From positions 233,262 to 297,261 of the forward strand of contig CALCEY010000010.1 in the NCBI GenBank assembly GCA_937900415.1: a stretch of DNA of 64,000 nucleotides, given 5' to 3'. Of the stretch, positions 35,155-41,961 are shown piece by piece (the stretch's first letter is position 1; each line of letters begins with the position of its first letter). Origin of the DNA: an uncultured Clostridia bacterium. GTDB lineage: Bacteria; Bacillota; Clostridia; Peptostreptococcales; Anaerovoracaceae. Under the pieces are notes generated by a model. The model saw nothing but the letters and a program-made list of their open reading frames with translations. It ran no database searches and was not told where the DNA came from. Position numbers and translations under genes: made by a program.

Positions 35155-35180
35155 AAAAAAGGGAATCCTGATGGATTCCC
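35155..35180 (-). terminator. Terminator of rplS
   Basis: Perfect stem GGGAATCC / GGATTCCC (35161-35168 with 35173-35180), 4-base loop, followed leftwards by six T. It starts eight bases past the rplS stop. Confidence 0.92.
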
Positions 35181-35187
35181 GTGCCAA

Positions 35188-35529
35188 TTATTCCTTGGTC
35201 TTGATTTTAGCAGCCTTACCTGTTCTTTCACGCATATAGTTAAGTTTGGCTCTTCTAACGTCGCCTTTTCTTACTACTTCAATCTTTTCGATCTTAGGTG
35301 AATGAAGCGGGAAAGTCTTTTCAACGCCTACACCTGATGAAATTTTTCTTACGGTGAAGGTCTCGCTTATTCCGCCGTTTTGCTTCTTAAGCACGAATCC
35401 TTCAAATATCTGGATTCTTTCTCTGTTTCCTTCTTTAATTTTGATGTGAACCTTTACAGTGTCTCCCACACCAAAAGCAGGGATATCGCTCTTGATATAA
35501 TCTTGAGTAATTGATTTTAATACGTCCAT
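35188..35529 (-). CDS. rplS: Ribosomal protein L19
   Basis: 113 residues. The protein sits at the 30S-50S interface. It starts MDVLKSITQDYIKSDIPAF and contains 'GDTVKVHIKIKEGNRERIQ' and 'FTVRKISSGVGVEKTFPLHS', the L19 signature. The frame extends to 35550, but GGAGGGAAGGAGG lies just before the ATG at 35529, so I start there. The tail ERTGKAAKIKTKE is ordinary. Upstream 35530-35722 presumably holds its promoter; no clear regulatory fold was recognised. Confidence 0.97.
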   Translation of the reverse strand: MDVLKSITQDYIKSDIPAFGVGDTVKVHIKIKEGNRERIQIFEGFVLKKQNGGISETFTVRKISSGVGVEKTFPLHSPKIEKIEVVRKGDVRRAKLNYMRERTGKAAKIKTKE

Positions 35530-35722
35530 CGTTTTCCTCCTTCCCTCCAAGACGTTCGTGACGCATATAAGCCTCAGAGGACCGCCCGTAATAACTCATA
35601 TATTTTACCATGTATGAACCTCTATTACAAGTACAATTCGTCATGTTTTTTAAATTTTTTATACTCTGCATAGTTCACATGCTCCTCCTCAAAAGCTTTG
35701 CCGTCTTTTTACAGCCGCAAAG

Positions 35723-36604
35723 CTATGCCCTCGGATGAGCCCTGTCGTAAACATCCTTTATGCGATTTTTCGTAAAGGCCAGGTAAACCTGTGTAGCCGA
35801 AATATCCTCATGACCCATAAGCTCCTGAAGAGACTTGACGTCCGCTCCGTTTTGAAGCATATGGACTGCAAAAGAGTTTCTGAGAACCTGAGGAGTAAGT
35901 CCAATCTCAAAACCTGCCTTTTCACCGTATTCCTTAAGGATCTTCCAGAGTCCCTGCCTTGTAATCGGCTTGCCATGATGATTTACAAACAAATGTCCCT
36001 CGTCCCTGTTATTCTTTATAAGAATGTTTCTGCCCGAACTTACGTATCTTTCGACCGCCTCTCTGGCGAAACTGCCTATGGGAATTATTCTGGCTCTTAT
36101 ATTGTCGCCGTTACAGGTGAGAAAGCCCATTCGAAGATTTACATCCTCGCACATCATATCTATTATCTCGCTGGCCCTTATCCCGGTAGCGTACATAAGC
36201 TCCAGAATGGCTCTGTCTCTTATTCCTTTGACACTTTCATCAGGCACGGACATGAGAGCCTCTATCTGATTGATCTCGAGAAATTCAATTTTCTTTTTTT
36301 CTATTTTAGGTGATTTTATATTTTCTGTGGGATTTTGTGCAAGTCCCATCTTTTTTTGCATAAAGTTATAGTAAGTCCTTATGGAGGCAAGCTTTCTGTT
36401 TACCGTAGACTTCGAGCGACCCTGCGTTTTTAGTTCTATTAAATAGGCCACAACATCAGCATTCGTCGCCTCTGTAAAATCATATATACACCGGCGGCTT
36501 AAAAACTGTCCGAAATGCTCTATATCTCTGACGTAAGCCTGAGCTGTATTCGGTGCCGATTTTTTTTCTTCGGTAAGATACGTAACAAACAAATCCCTGC
36601 TCAT
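35723..36604 (-). CDS. Tyrosine recombinase of XerC/XerD type with altered active site
   Basis: 293 residues from the ATG at 36604, which has GGAGG five bases upstream; the frame opens earlier, at 36661. N-terminal SAM-like core-binding domain (about 1-95), C-terminal catalytic domain. Arg143 (TGIRASEI), Arg242, His265 (MGHED) and the nucleophile Tyr274 (TQVYLAF) are present. The beta-hairpin lysine (XerD Lys172) aligns with Asp167 in NGDNIRARIIPIG, and the HxxR histidine is Gln239 in TPQVLRN. Xer proteins resolve chromosome dimers at dif; this one may be weak, a partner subunit, or a dedicated non-dif recombinase. It is divergent from spoIIM. Confidence 0.85.
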   Translation of the reverse strand: MSRDLFVTYLTEEKKSAPNTAQAYVRDIEHFGQFLSRRCIYDFTEATNADVVAYLIELKTQGRSKSTVNRKLASIRTYYNFMQKKMGLAQNPTENIKSPKIEKKKIEFLEINQIEALMSVPDESVKGIRDRAILELMYATGIRASEIIDMMCEDVNLRMGFLTCNGDNIRARIIPIGSFAREAVERYVSSGRNILIKNNRDEGHLFVNHHGKPITRQGLWKILKEYGEKAGFEIGLTPQVLRNSFAVHMLQNGADVKSLQELMGHEDISATQVYLAFTKNRIKDVYDRAHPRA

Positions 36605-36685
36605 TTTTTCCTCCATAACTGATATTTTAAGTATATTACGTAGTCTGACATTTTTCAACAAACTTTTATATGAGGAGTGTATACC

Positions 36686-37222
36686 ATGATAGTAAACAAA
36701 AAGATAACCTGGACTATGCTGTTCATCTTTGCCGTAGGATTATGCAGCGGTGCTTTCTTTGAAATCTACATGAAGGGCGGTGGCAAAGCTCAGCTTATGG
36801 AGCTTCTTTCCGTGCTGCTTTCCGGCGATACCGGCCAAGGCTTTTTTTCCACATTTTGGAACAGCTTAAGAACCTGGCTCATAATGCTGTCGATTACATT
36901 TTTTGTTCCTTACGTACCTCCTCTTGCAATAATCTGCCCTTTTCTGCCTATGATAAAGGGACTTACATTAGGATTTTCAGCCACCATGGTGGTAGAAACC
37001 TTCGGCGTAAAAGGGACGTGGTACATAATTTCAACTATACTTCCTCAAAATTTGCTGCAAATACCTGTATTTTGTATCCTCATAGGGATTTCAATGAGCA
37101 ACGCGACAAAAAAGGCCTTGCGTTCAAACGCAAGGCTGTATCTTACTTATTACGGCATGGGCGCATGTCTCATTTTTATTTCCTGTCTTCTTGAAGCCTT
37201 CCTGATACAATTTCTTCTCTGA
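36686..37222 (+). CDS. spoIIM: Stage II sporulation protein M
   Basis: 178 residues with five membrane helices (starting at about 8-28, 58-78, 85-105, 120-140, 155-175). Homologue of SpoIIM, which with SpoIID and SpoIIP drives membrane migration during engulfment of the forespore. KGLTLGFSATMVVETFGVKG is the family's central loop. I use the ATG at 36686 (GAGGAG eight bases upstream) rather than the GTG at 36677 that overlaps that RBS. No spoIID/P nearby. Its 3' end overlaps the convergent Nudix gene by 47 bases. Confidence 0.88.
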   Translation: MIVNKKITWTMLFIFAVGLCSGAFFEIYMKGGGKAQLMELLSVLLSGDTGQGFFSTFWNSLRTWLIMLSITFFVPYVPPLAIICPFLPMIKGLTLGFSATMVVETFGVKGTWYIISTILPQNLLQIPVFCILIGISMSNATKKALRSNARLYLTYYGMGACLIFISCLLEAFLIQFLL

Positions 37223-37733
37223 CCATCATAACGGCTATCGCTGTCTTCGCATCGTTAATTTGGCCATTCATGACCATCGAAAAAAGCTCCTCTACGTCCG
37301 TCTCTTCTATATCTATGGACTCATTTTCATCAGGAGAAGGCTCGCCTGCCTCAAGTCCGGTACAAAGATATAAGTAAAGCATTTCTTCCGAATATCCAAC
37401 CGACGGATAAAAGCTGGTCATAAATTTCACTTCGGAGGCAGTATATCCTGTTTCTTCCTTTAACTCGCGTACAGCTGCTGCCAACGGTTGCTCTCCCTTG
37501 TCTATCTTCCCCGCCGGAGCCTCAAGCATAACCTGCCCTGCAGGTTTTCTGTACTGACGCACCATGACCATTTTATTATCATCAGTCACCGCCGCTATCA
37601 CTGCTCCGCCGTTATGCTCCACTATCTCTCTGTATGAAACGCCGTTTTTTACCGTCACCTTATCTTTTCTGAGATTGATTATAGTTCCTTCATATATTAT
37701 TTCGCTGGATATGGTCTTTTCTTCAAATATCAT
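37176..37733 (-). CDS. Nudix hydrolase, ADP-ribose pyrophosphatase type
   Basis: 185 residues. The Nudix box GKIDKGEQPLAAAVRELKEE plus TGYT (about residues 75-98) matches GX5EX7REUXEEXGU fully. MIFEEKTISSEIIYEGTIIN at the start and SPGYSEE-like 'PSVGYSEEMLYLYL' downstream place it with ADP-ribose pyrophosphatases (NudF type). It clears ADP-ribose. The gene runs 47 bases into the convergent spoIIM coding end, with no intervening terminator. Confidence 0.92.
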   Translation of the reverse strand: MIFEEKTISSEIIYEGTIINLRKDKVTVKNGVSYREIVEHNGGAVIAAVTDDNKMVMVRQYRKPAGQVMLEAPAGKIDKGEQPLAAAVRELKEETGYTASEVKFMTSFYPSVGYSEEMLYLYLCTGLEAGEPSPDENESIDIEETDVEELFSMVMNGQINDAKTAIAVMMVREEIVSGRLQEDRK

Positions 37734-37857
37734 TTTATTTTCCTCTTATTTTTCCTCCGCTTCAGTATCTGGGTTTATTATATTTTATCACAGTCGCTGC
37801 GGCATCTCAACTTCAAGCTGCTCTCTGCACGACAGCAGCTTGCGCTTTTAAAAAATA

Positions 37858-37880
37858 ACGCCGCTTTTTAAAAGCGGCGT
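37858..37880 (-). terminator. Terminator of spoVS
   Basis: Near-perfect palindrome ACGCCGCTTTT-T-AAAAGCGGCGT. Leftwards it is followed by TATTTTTT. It starts 16 bases past the spoVS stop. Confidence 0.88.
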
Positions 37881-37895
37881 CGTCAGCCTATGTAT

Positions 37896-38156
37896 TTATC
37901 TCGGCTCTACTAATAGTTTGATTGCAGTTCTTTCTTCCCCTTCAATCTGTATATCGGTGAAGGCCGGTATACATACGAGATCTATGCCGCTTGGCGCTAC
38001 GAATCCTCTGGCTATAGCAGCCGCCTTTATCGCTTGATTAAGCGCTCCTGCGCCTATAGCCTGAATTTCAGCACCGCCTTTTTCTCTCAATACACCTGCC
38101 AATGCCCCTGCTACTGAATTGGGATTTGATTTAGCTGATACTTTTAAAATTTCCAT
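37896..38156 (-). CDS. spoVS: Stage V sporulation protein S
   Basis: 86 residues, full length and highly typical: MEILKVSAKSNPNSVAGALA, GAGALNQAIKAAAIARGFVA, and the end ERTAIKLLVEPR. Small Alba-like protein that affects progress to spore coat assembly in Bacillus; biochemical role not settled. The RBS AGGAGG lies seven bases upstream. It is divergent from the RNase-H-like gene at 38493. Confidence 0.97.
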   Translation of the reverse strand: MEILKVSAKSNPNSVAGALAGVLREKGGAEIQAIGAGALNQAIKAAAIARGFVAPSGIDLVCIPAFTDIQIEGEERTAIKLLVEPR

Positions 38157-38336
38157 TGTTGTTCCTCCTGTGAAATACTTTCATCAAACTGTAAAAATAA
38201 TTAAAAAGCTTAAATATCTCTTTCCCGGGTTATGAGATAAGTCAATTATAACCTGAAATAAAAAGGTAATTTCCGGTATTTCTTCGACAAATTCACTCAT
38301 TAAACAACTTTTTTCACTTTTTTTTCACATAACCCC

Positions 38337-38392
38337 TTGCATTTTTTATTTTATTTTGTATAATTGAATTGTGGTTATCCCCCCTGATAACC
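38337..38392 (+). promoter_or_regulatory. Promoter with inverted repeat over the start of the RNase-H-like transcript
   Basis: TTGCAT (38337-38342), 16-base spacer, TATAAT (38359-38364). Then the inverted repeat GGTTATC / GATAACC (38373-38379 with 38386-38392) with a CCCCCT centre lies at the expected start site. An operator or a 5' hairpin are both possible. Confidence 0.6.
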
Positions 38393-38492
38393 TCATAATC
38401 TCAAATCCAAAATACCCCTTTTGAACAAAGTAGACTGCTCCCCTGCAGTCTATTTTGTTATAAACCGGCTTAACAGCCAATAGGAGAATTGT

Positions 38493-39533
38493 ATGAAAAC
38501 AATTATCAAAACTCATGAAGTACAGTGTTTTAATTCGAGGCTGATGGAACAATATTTTCATGGTATGCGGATAGGCGTATTTGACATAGAGACCATGGGC
38601 TTGAATCCAGAACGCTCGCCTCTGATACTTTCCGGCATGCTAACAACAAGGCCTGACGGCGGCTGCCTCATCACTCAACATTTTGCAGAAAGTTATGATG
38701 ATGAGGCTATGCTATTAGAAGCTCTGAGGTGTGATTTTGATAAGGTTGATTTTCTTCTTACTTACAATGGAAGAAGCTTCGACCTCCCTTTCGTTGAAAA
38801 AAGAGCTCGCAGTCTTAAACTGCCGCCGTTTGATTTAAACCGTTACAATATGGATCTTTACCTTATGATAAGCGGTTACAGCGAAATACGTCATATTCTT
38901 AAAAATATAAAGCAGAAAACCGTCGAAGCCTACATGGGTCTTAATCCAAGCCGCAGAGATTCCATATCCGGCGCTGAAAGCGTAGAAATGTACAAAAATT
39001 ACTTAAGTGCCGACGCCGAAAAAAAGCGTTTTTTAGAGGATAAAATCCTGCTACATAATCACGACGATCTTCTCCAGCTATACAAACTGCTTCCAATAAT
39101 AAAACAGCTGGATTTTCACAGAGCCTTAAACGCCTCAGGCTTTCCAGTCGCCGGAGAAAACGGCTGGCCTTACTTAAATGTATCTAATGCCAGAGCCACA
39201 AGCAAGGAATTCGTAATTTCAGGAAAATATTACGGTCCTCCTTTTTCTTATATATCATATAACACCTTCTTTCACTATTATTTTTGCCAGTTTTACGATG
39301 ACGGTTCTTTCATATTCAAACTGCCGGTTGACAGGCATAAGGGAAACTCCTTTATAAGTCTGAGACTGTATTTCGACGATTTCAGGGATCTTGAAAGATA
39401 TCCTCACTGTGTCAATGACTTCCTGTTGGTAACGCGCGGCAGTAAAACCTGTTGTCTGGAATCCAATATGTTCACGCAAAAATTTTTAAGACAGTTTATG
39501 AATGAAACTGTCTGTCCAGTCAACGTTTTATAA
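38493..39533 (+). CDS. YprB-like ribonuclease-H-fold exonuclease domain protein
   Basis: 346 residues. N-terminal DEDD-type exonuclease fold (RNase_H_2/YprB): FDIETMGLNPERSPLILSG (about residues 28-46), LLTYNGRSFDLPFVEKRA (about 89-106), and a last acidic motif LLHNHDDLLQLYKLL (about 187-201) with His-Asp. Probable metal-dependent 3' exonuclease on nucleic acid; the substrate is not known. The C-terminal ~140 residues (from about 210) do not match anything I recognise and contain aromatic-rich stretches (THNTFFHYYFCQFY-like). B. subtilis YprB is longer with TPR repeats, absent here. Transcribed alone from the promoter at 38337. Confidence 0.82.
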   Translation: MKTIIKTHEVQCFNSRLMEQYFHGMRIGVFDIETMGLNPERSPLILSGMLTTRPDGGCLITQHFAESYDDEAMLLEALRCDFDKVDFLLTYNGRSFDLPFVEKRARSLKLPPFDLNRYNMDLYLMISGYSEIRHILKNIKQKTVEAYMGLNPSRRDSISGAESVEMYKNYLSADAEKKRFLEDKILLHNHDDLLQLYKLLPIIKQLDFHRALNASGFPVAGENGWPYLNVSNARATSKEFVISGKYYGPPFSYISYNTFFHYYFCQFYDDGSFIFKLPVDRHKGNSFISLRLYFDDFRDLERYPHCVNDFLLVTRGSKTCCLESNMFTQKFLRQFMNETVCPVNVL

Positions 39534-39920
39534 CAATAAATATTATAATCATGATGAATTCTATGCTTGGCTTCCGGCGAGAGCTTTCTCTTTAATTTAT
39601 GAACGAAACAGTCTCTGCGCTTCTGTTTTATACTCGTTTATACTCGTAAGCTTCACATAAGCCGTGAGCCTCGAACTCACTATGTATGCACGCTGTAATC
39701 GTGCGCCTCCAAATGTACTCTGCAATCATGCGCTTCCACCTTATAACGCATATTTGCCGTCATTACGATTTGCAATTATGCCTTTACTTTTTTGCCGTCA
39801 TCACACTTCGCAAGCAACGAATATCGACCTGCCTCAAGAACTGCCGCAGGGAAAAATTTTTATAAATATTTTATATTTTGCTTGCAATTTTACATATATA
39901 TGATATACTAAATAAGTCAC
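39534..39920. other. Non-coding gap with degenerate repeats and a tRNA-like fragment
   Basis: No gene. Contains TTTATACTCG twice in tandem (about 39629-39648). Three diverging copies of TGYAATCRTGCGCYTCCA (about 39694-39711, 39721-39738, and a poor one near 39770) are also present. On the minus strand, 39704-39664 reads as a 5-bp/7-base anticodon-like arm followed by a perfect T-arm (GTGAG-TTCGAGG-CTCAC). Outer segments ATAAG and CTTAT (39744-39740 and 39661-39657) could pair. It has no good D-arm and no CCA, so I call it a remnant. Confidence 0.4.
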
Positions 39921-39995
39921 GGCTCTATGGTCAAGCGGTTAAGACTCCGCCCTCTCACGGCGGCAACTCGGGTTCGAGTCCCGATAGAGTCACCA
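39921..39995 (+). tRNA. tRNA-Glu (anticodon CTC)
   Basis: Acceptor GGCTCTA / TAGAGTC (one G-U), D-arm GTC/GAC, anticodon stem CCGCC/GGCGG with loop CTCTCAC giving anticodon CTC (codon GAG). T-arm TCGGG-TTCGAGT-CCCGA, discriminator A, encoded CCA at 39993-39995. Confidence 0.95.
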
Positions 39996-39996
39996 C

Positions 39997-40028
39997 AAAA
40001 AGATGTTCCCTGAGGAACATCTTTTTTT
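39997..40028 (+). terminator. Terminator of tRNA-Glu
   Basis: Stem AGATGTTCC / GGAACATCT (40001-40009 with 40014-40022), CTGA loop, followed by seven T. Extended by A/T pairs on both sides. Confidence 0.93.
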
Positions 40029-40316
40029 CGTGCCTTTTTGTAAAACAGCAAGCACATATCAATTGATTCATTTACAATCTATGGTATCGAAGAAAAATTT
40101 AATATAATGATTTTTATAAATCCTCCGGATACATCAAGAAGTTTCTTTAGTACTCGCTCGTTGACCTACAGATAATTTTATAAAAATTTCTTTTGCCATA
40201 TTCTGTTCCTTTTGAAAGGTTCTGATTTATTATCAATAATATTTTTCTCCCGAAGAAGAAATTACAGCACTTTCTAAACTGATTAAAGCGATGAGAAGTA
40301 AATGATGTTTTTGCAA

Positions 40317-40433
40317 TAAAAAAGCGGAGAGTTGTTTTGAGGCGGCCTCCCAAAAGTCAGATTCTCAGTCTGACTTTTGAGAAGCGGTTCATTTCTCTCC
40401 GCTTTATGCTTCATTGCGGCCTGAATCAGGCCG
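40317..40433 (-). terminator. Complex nested hairpin region downstream of the malic enzyme gene
   Basis: Three stems. CGGCCTGA / TCAGGCCG (40417-40424 with 40426-40433) is the innermost palindrome. AAAGCGGAGAG / CTCTCCGCTTT (40321-40331 with 40395-40405) is an outer 11-bp stem. CAAAAGTCAGA / TCTGACTTTTG (40351-40361 with 40369-40379) lies within it. Leftwards the outer stem runs into six T, so it can terminate the malic enzyme transcript, but the nesting is more elaborate than needed. The gap 40029-40316 holds nothing recognisable. Confidence 0.6.
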
Positions 40434-40447
40434 GTTTAAAGGGATGT

Positions 40448-41635
40448 CTAAATCCTGTGATTTTCAGCAGCATTTACTATAGCAGCAGCTACAGCTTCAA
40501 CAACATCAGGGTCAAAGGCGTCCGGAAGAACGTAATCTGCGCTGAGATGTTTTTCAGCGGCTACCGAAGCCAGAGCTCTCGCCGCAGCCTCTTTCATTTC
40601 ATCAGTTATTCTCTCCGCCCTTGCGTCCAGCGCTCCTCTGAATATACCCGGAAACGCCAAAACATTGTTTATCTGATTAGGAAAATCCGATCTTCCCGTA
40701 CCCACGACGGCGGCCCCTCCGGCCTTGGCCTCGTCAGGCATGATTTCGGGAACAGGATTTGCAAGAGCAAATACAATCGAATTTTCAGCCATGCTCTCGA
40801 TCATTTCACGGCTCACTATACCGCCCTTGGAGACCCCGATGAACACGTCTGCGCCCTTCATAGCGTCACTCAGCTTTCCTCTGAGGCCTTCTTTATTGGT
40901 AATTTCGGCCATAGCCTGCTGCTCGGGATTATTGTAAGGCGCTCCGTCGTATATTATTCCGGCCCCCTTACACAAAACAACTTCTCCGAAGCCCATTCTC
41001 ATTATCATCTTCGCTATGGAAATCCCCGCAGAGCCCGCTCCGCTTATAACAATTTTCATTTTTCCCATCTCTCTGCCTGTAATTTTTGCAGCGTTGAGAA
41101 GAGCAGCGCATACTACTATCGCCGTACCGTGCTGGTCGTCATGAAATACGGGAATATTGCATTTTTCAATCAGCCTCTTCTCTATTTCAAAGCATCTCGG
41201 AGCACTGATGTCTTCTAAATTGATTCCGCCGAAGCTCTTTGAAATATTGTATATCGTTTCTACAATTTCATCTGTATCCTTTGAATCCACGCAAAGCGGA
41301 ATGGCGTCGATTCCTGCAAACGACTTGAAAAGAGCGCATTTGCCCTCCATCACCGGCATGGCGGCGGCAGGCCCTATGTCTCCCAGACCGAGAACTGCGG
41401 TTCCATCCGTAATTACCGCAACCGTATTCCATTTTCCAGTATACGCATAAGCAAGCTTCTCATCTTCGGCAATTTCAAGGCATGGCTCAGCAACTCCGGG
41501 AGTGTATGCCATCGCTAAATCCTCCTGAGTTTCCATCGGAGCCTTCACCTTAATTTCCAGTTTTCCTCTCCATTCAGCATGCTTTTTTAAAGCAAGCGTT
41601 TTTTTGTCCAATTGTTCGTCTTTTGCAAAATCCAT
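40448..41635 (-). CDS. NAD(P)-dependent malic enzyme (decarboxylating)
   Basis: 395 residues, the short bacterial form. Converts malate to pyruvate and CO2 with reduction of NAD(P). AYTPGVAEPCLEI (about residues 43-55), KCALFKSFAGIDAIPLCVD (about 98-116), VFHDDQHGTAIVVCAALLNA (about 163-182) and the nucleotide loop GAGSAGISIAKM (about 197-208) are all intact. The RBS AGGAGG is strong. It points away from the sigma-54 promoter at 41753 and the catabolic genes beyond. If those produce fumarate, malic enzyme (with a fumarase elsewhere) would carry it to pyruvate. Confidence 0.93.
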   Translation of the reverse strand: MDFAKDEQLDKKTLALKKHAEWRGKLEIKVKAPMETQEDLAMAYTPGVAEPCLEIAEDEKLAYAYTGKWNTVAVITDGTAVLGLGDIGPAAAMPVMEGKCALFKSFAGIDAIPLCVDSKDTDEIVETIYNISKSFGGINLEDISAPRCFEIEKRLIEKCNIPVFHDDQHGTAIVVCAALLNAAKITGREMGKMKIVISGAGSAGISIAKMIMRMGFGEVVLCKGAGIIYDGAPYNNPEQQAMAEITNKEGLRGKLSDAMKGADVFIGVSKGGIVSREMIESMAENSIVFALANPVPEIMPDEAKAGGAAVVGTGRSDFPNQINNVLAFPGIFRGALDARAERITDEMKEAAARALASVAAEKHLSADYVLPDAFDPDVVEAVAAAIVNAAENHRI

Positions 41636-41752
41636 ACGCCCACCTCCTCATATTATAAAACAATAATGTCTATACTCCCCCTTCATTGTGTTACGTTATA
41701 GCATTACTTTTTAATATTGTCAATACGTCATCTTTAAATATTTTCAAACTGC

Positions 41753-41769
41753 TTGGCACTGAACTTGCA
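41753..41769 (+). promoter_or_regulatory. Sigma-54 (-24/-12) promoter
   Basis: TTGGCAC (41753-41759), then TGAAC, then TTGCA (41765-41769). GG and GC are spaced exactly as in the consensus TGGCAC-N5-TTGCA. Transcription should start near 41781 and cover the GPH transporter, the proline-racemase-like gene and perhaps the activator gene. Confidence 0.85.
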
Positions 41770-41884
41770 GTATTTAATGTTTAAATCCTTTCCTGCACGT
41801 TCCTGCAAGCTTTTTAAGAAGTATGGTCATCTGCAGAGGAAATGCCGGAGACTGCTCCGATTGCCGGTCATCATTTCAAAACGT

Positions 41885-41932
41885 TTCCCGCATGTTCCGG
41901 CCGCAAAATTCCCGCATGTTCCGGCCGCAAAT
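41885..41932 (+). repeat. 24-bp tandem duplication in the leader of the GPH transporter
   Basis: TTCCCGCATGTTCCGGCCGC followed by AAA(A/T), at 41885-41908 and 41909-41932. A looser relative (TTTCCTGCACGTTCCTGCAA) lies near 41786. All fall in the roughly 180-base leader between the sigma-54 promoter and the ATG. Confidence 0.9.
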
Positions 41933-41961
41933 CATCATTCAGAAAAAGGAGACAACGTCAA

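Noticed and set aside
38378..38384. C6 run near the exonuclease-like gene promoter as a phase-variable tract
   Set aside because: It is the loop of an inverted repeat downstream of the -10 box, not a spacer tract, and is short.
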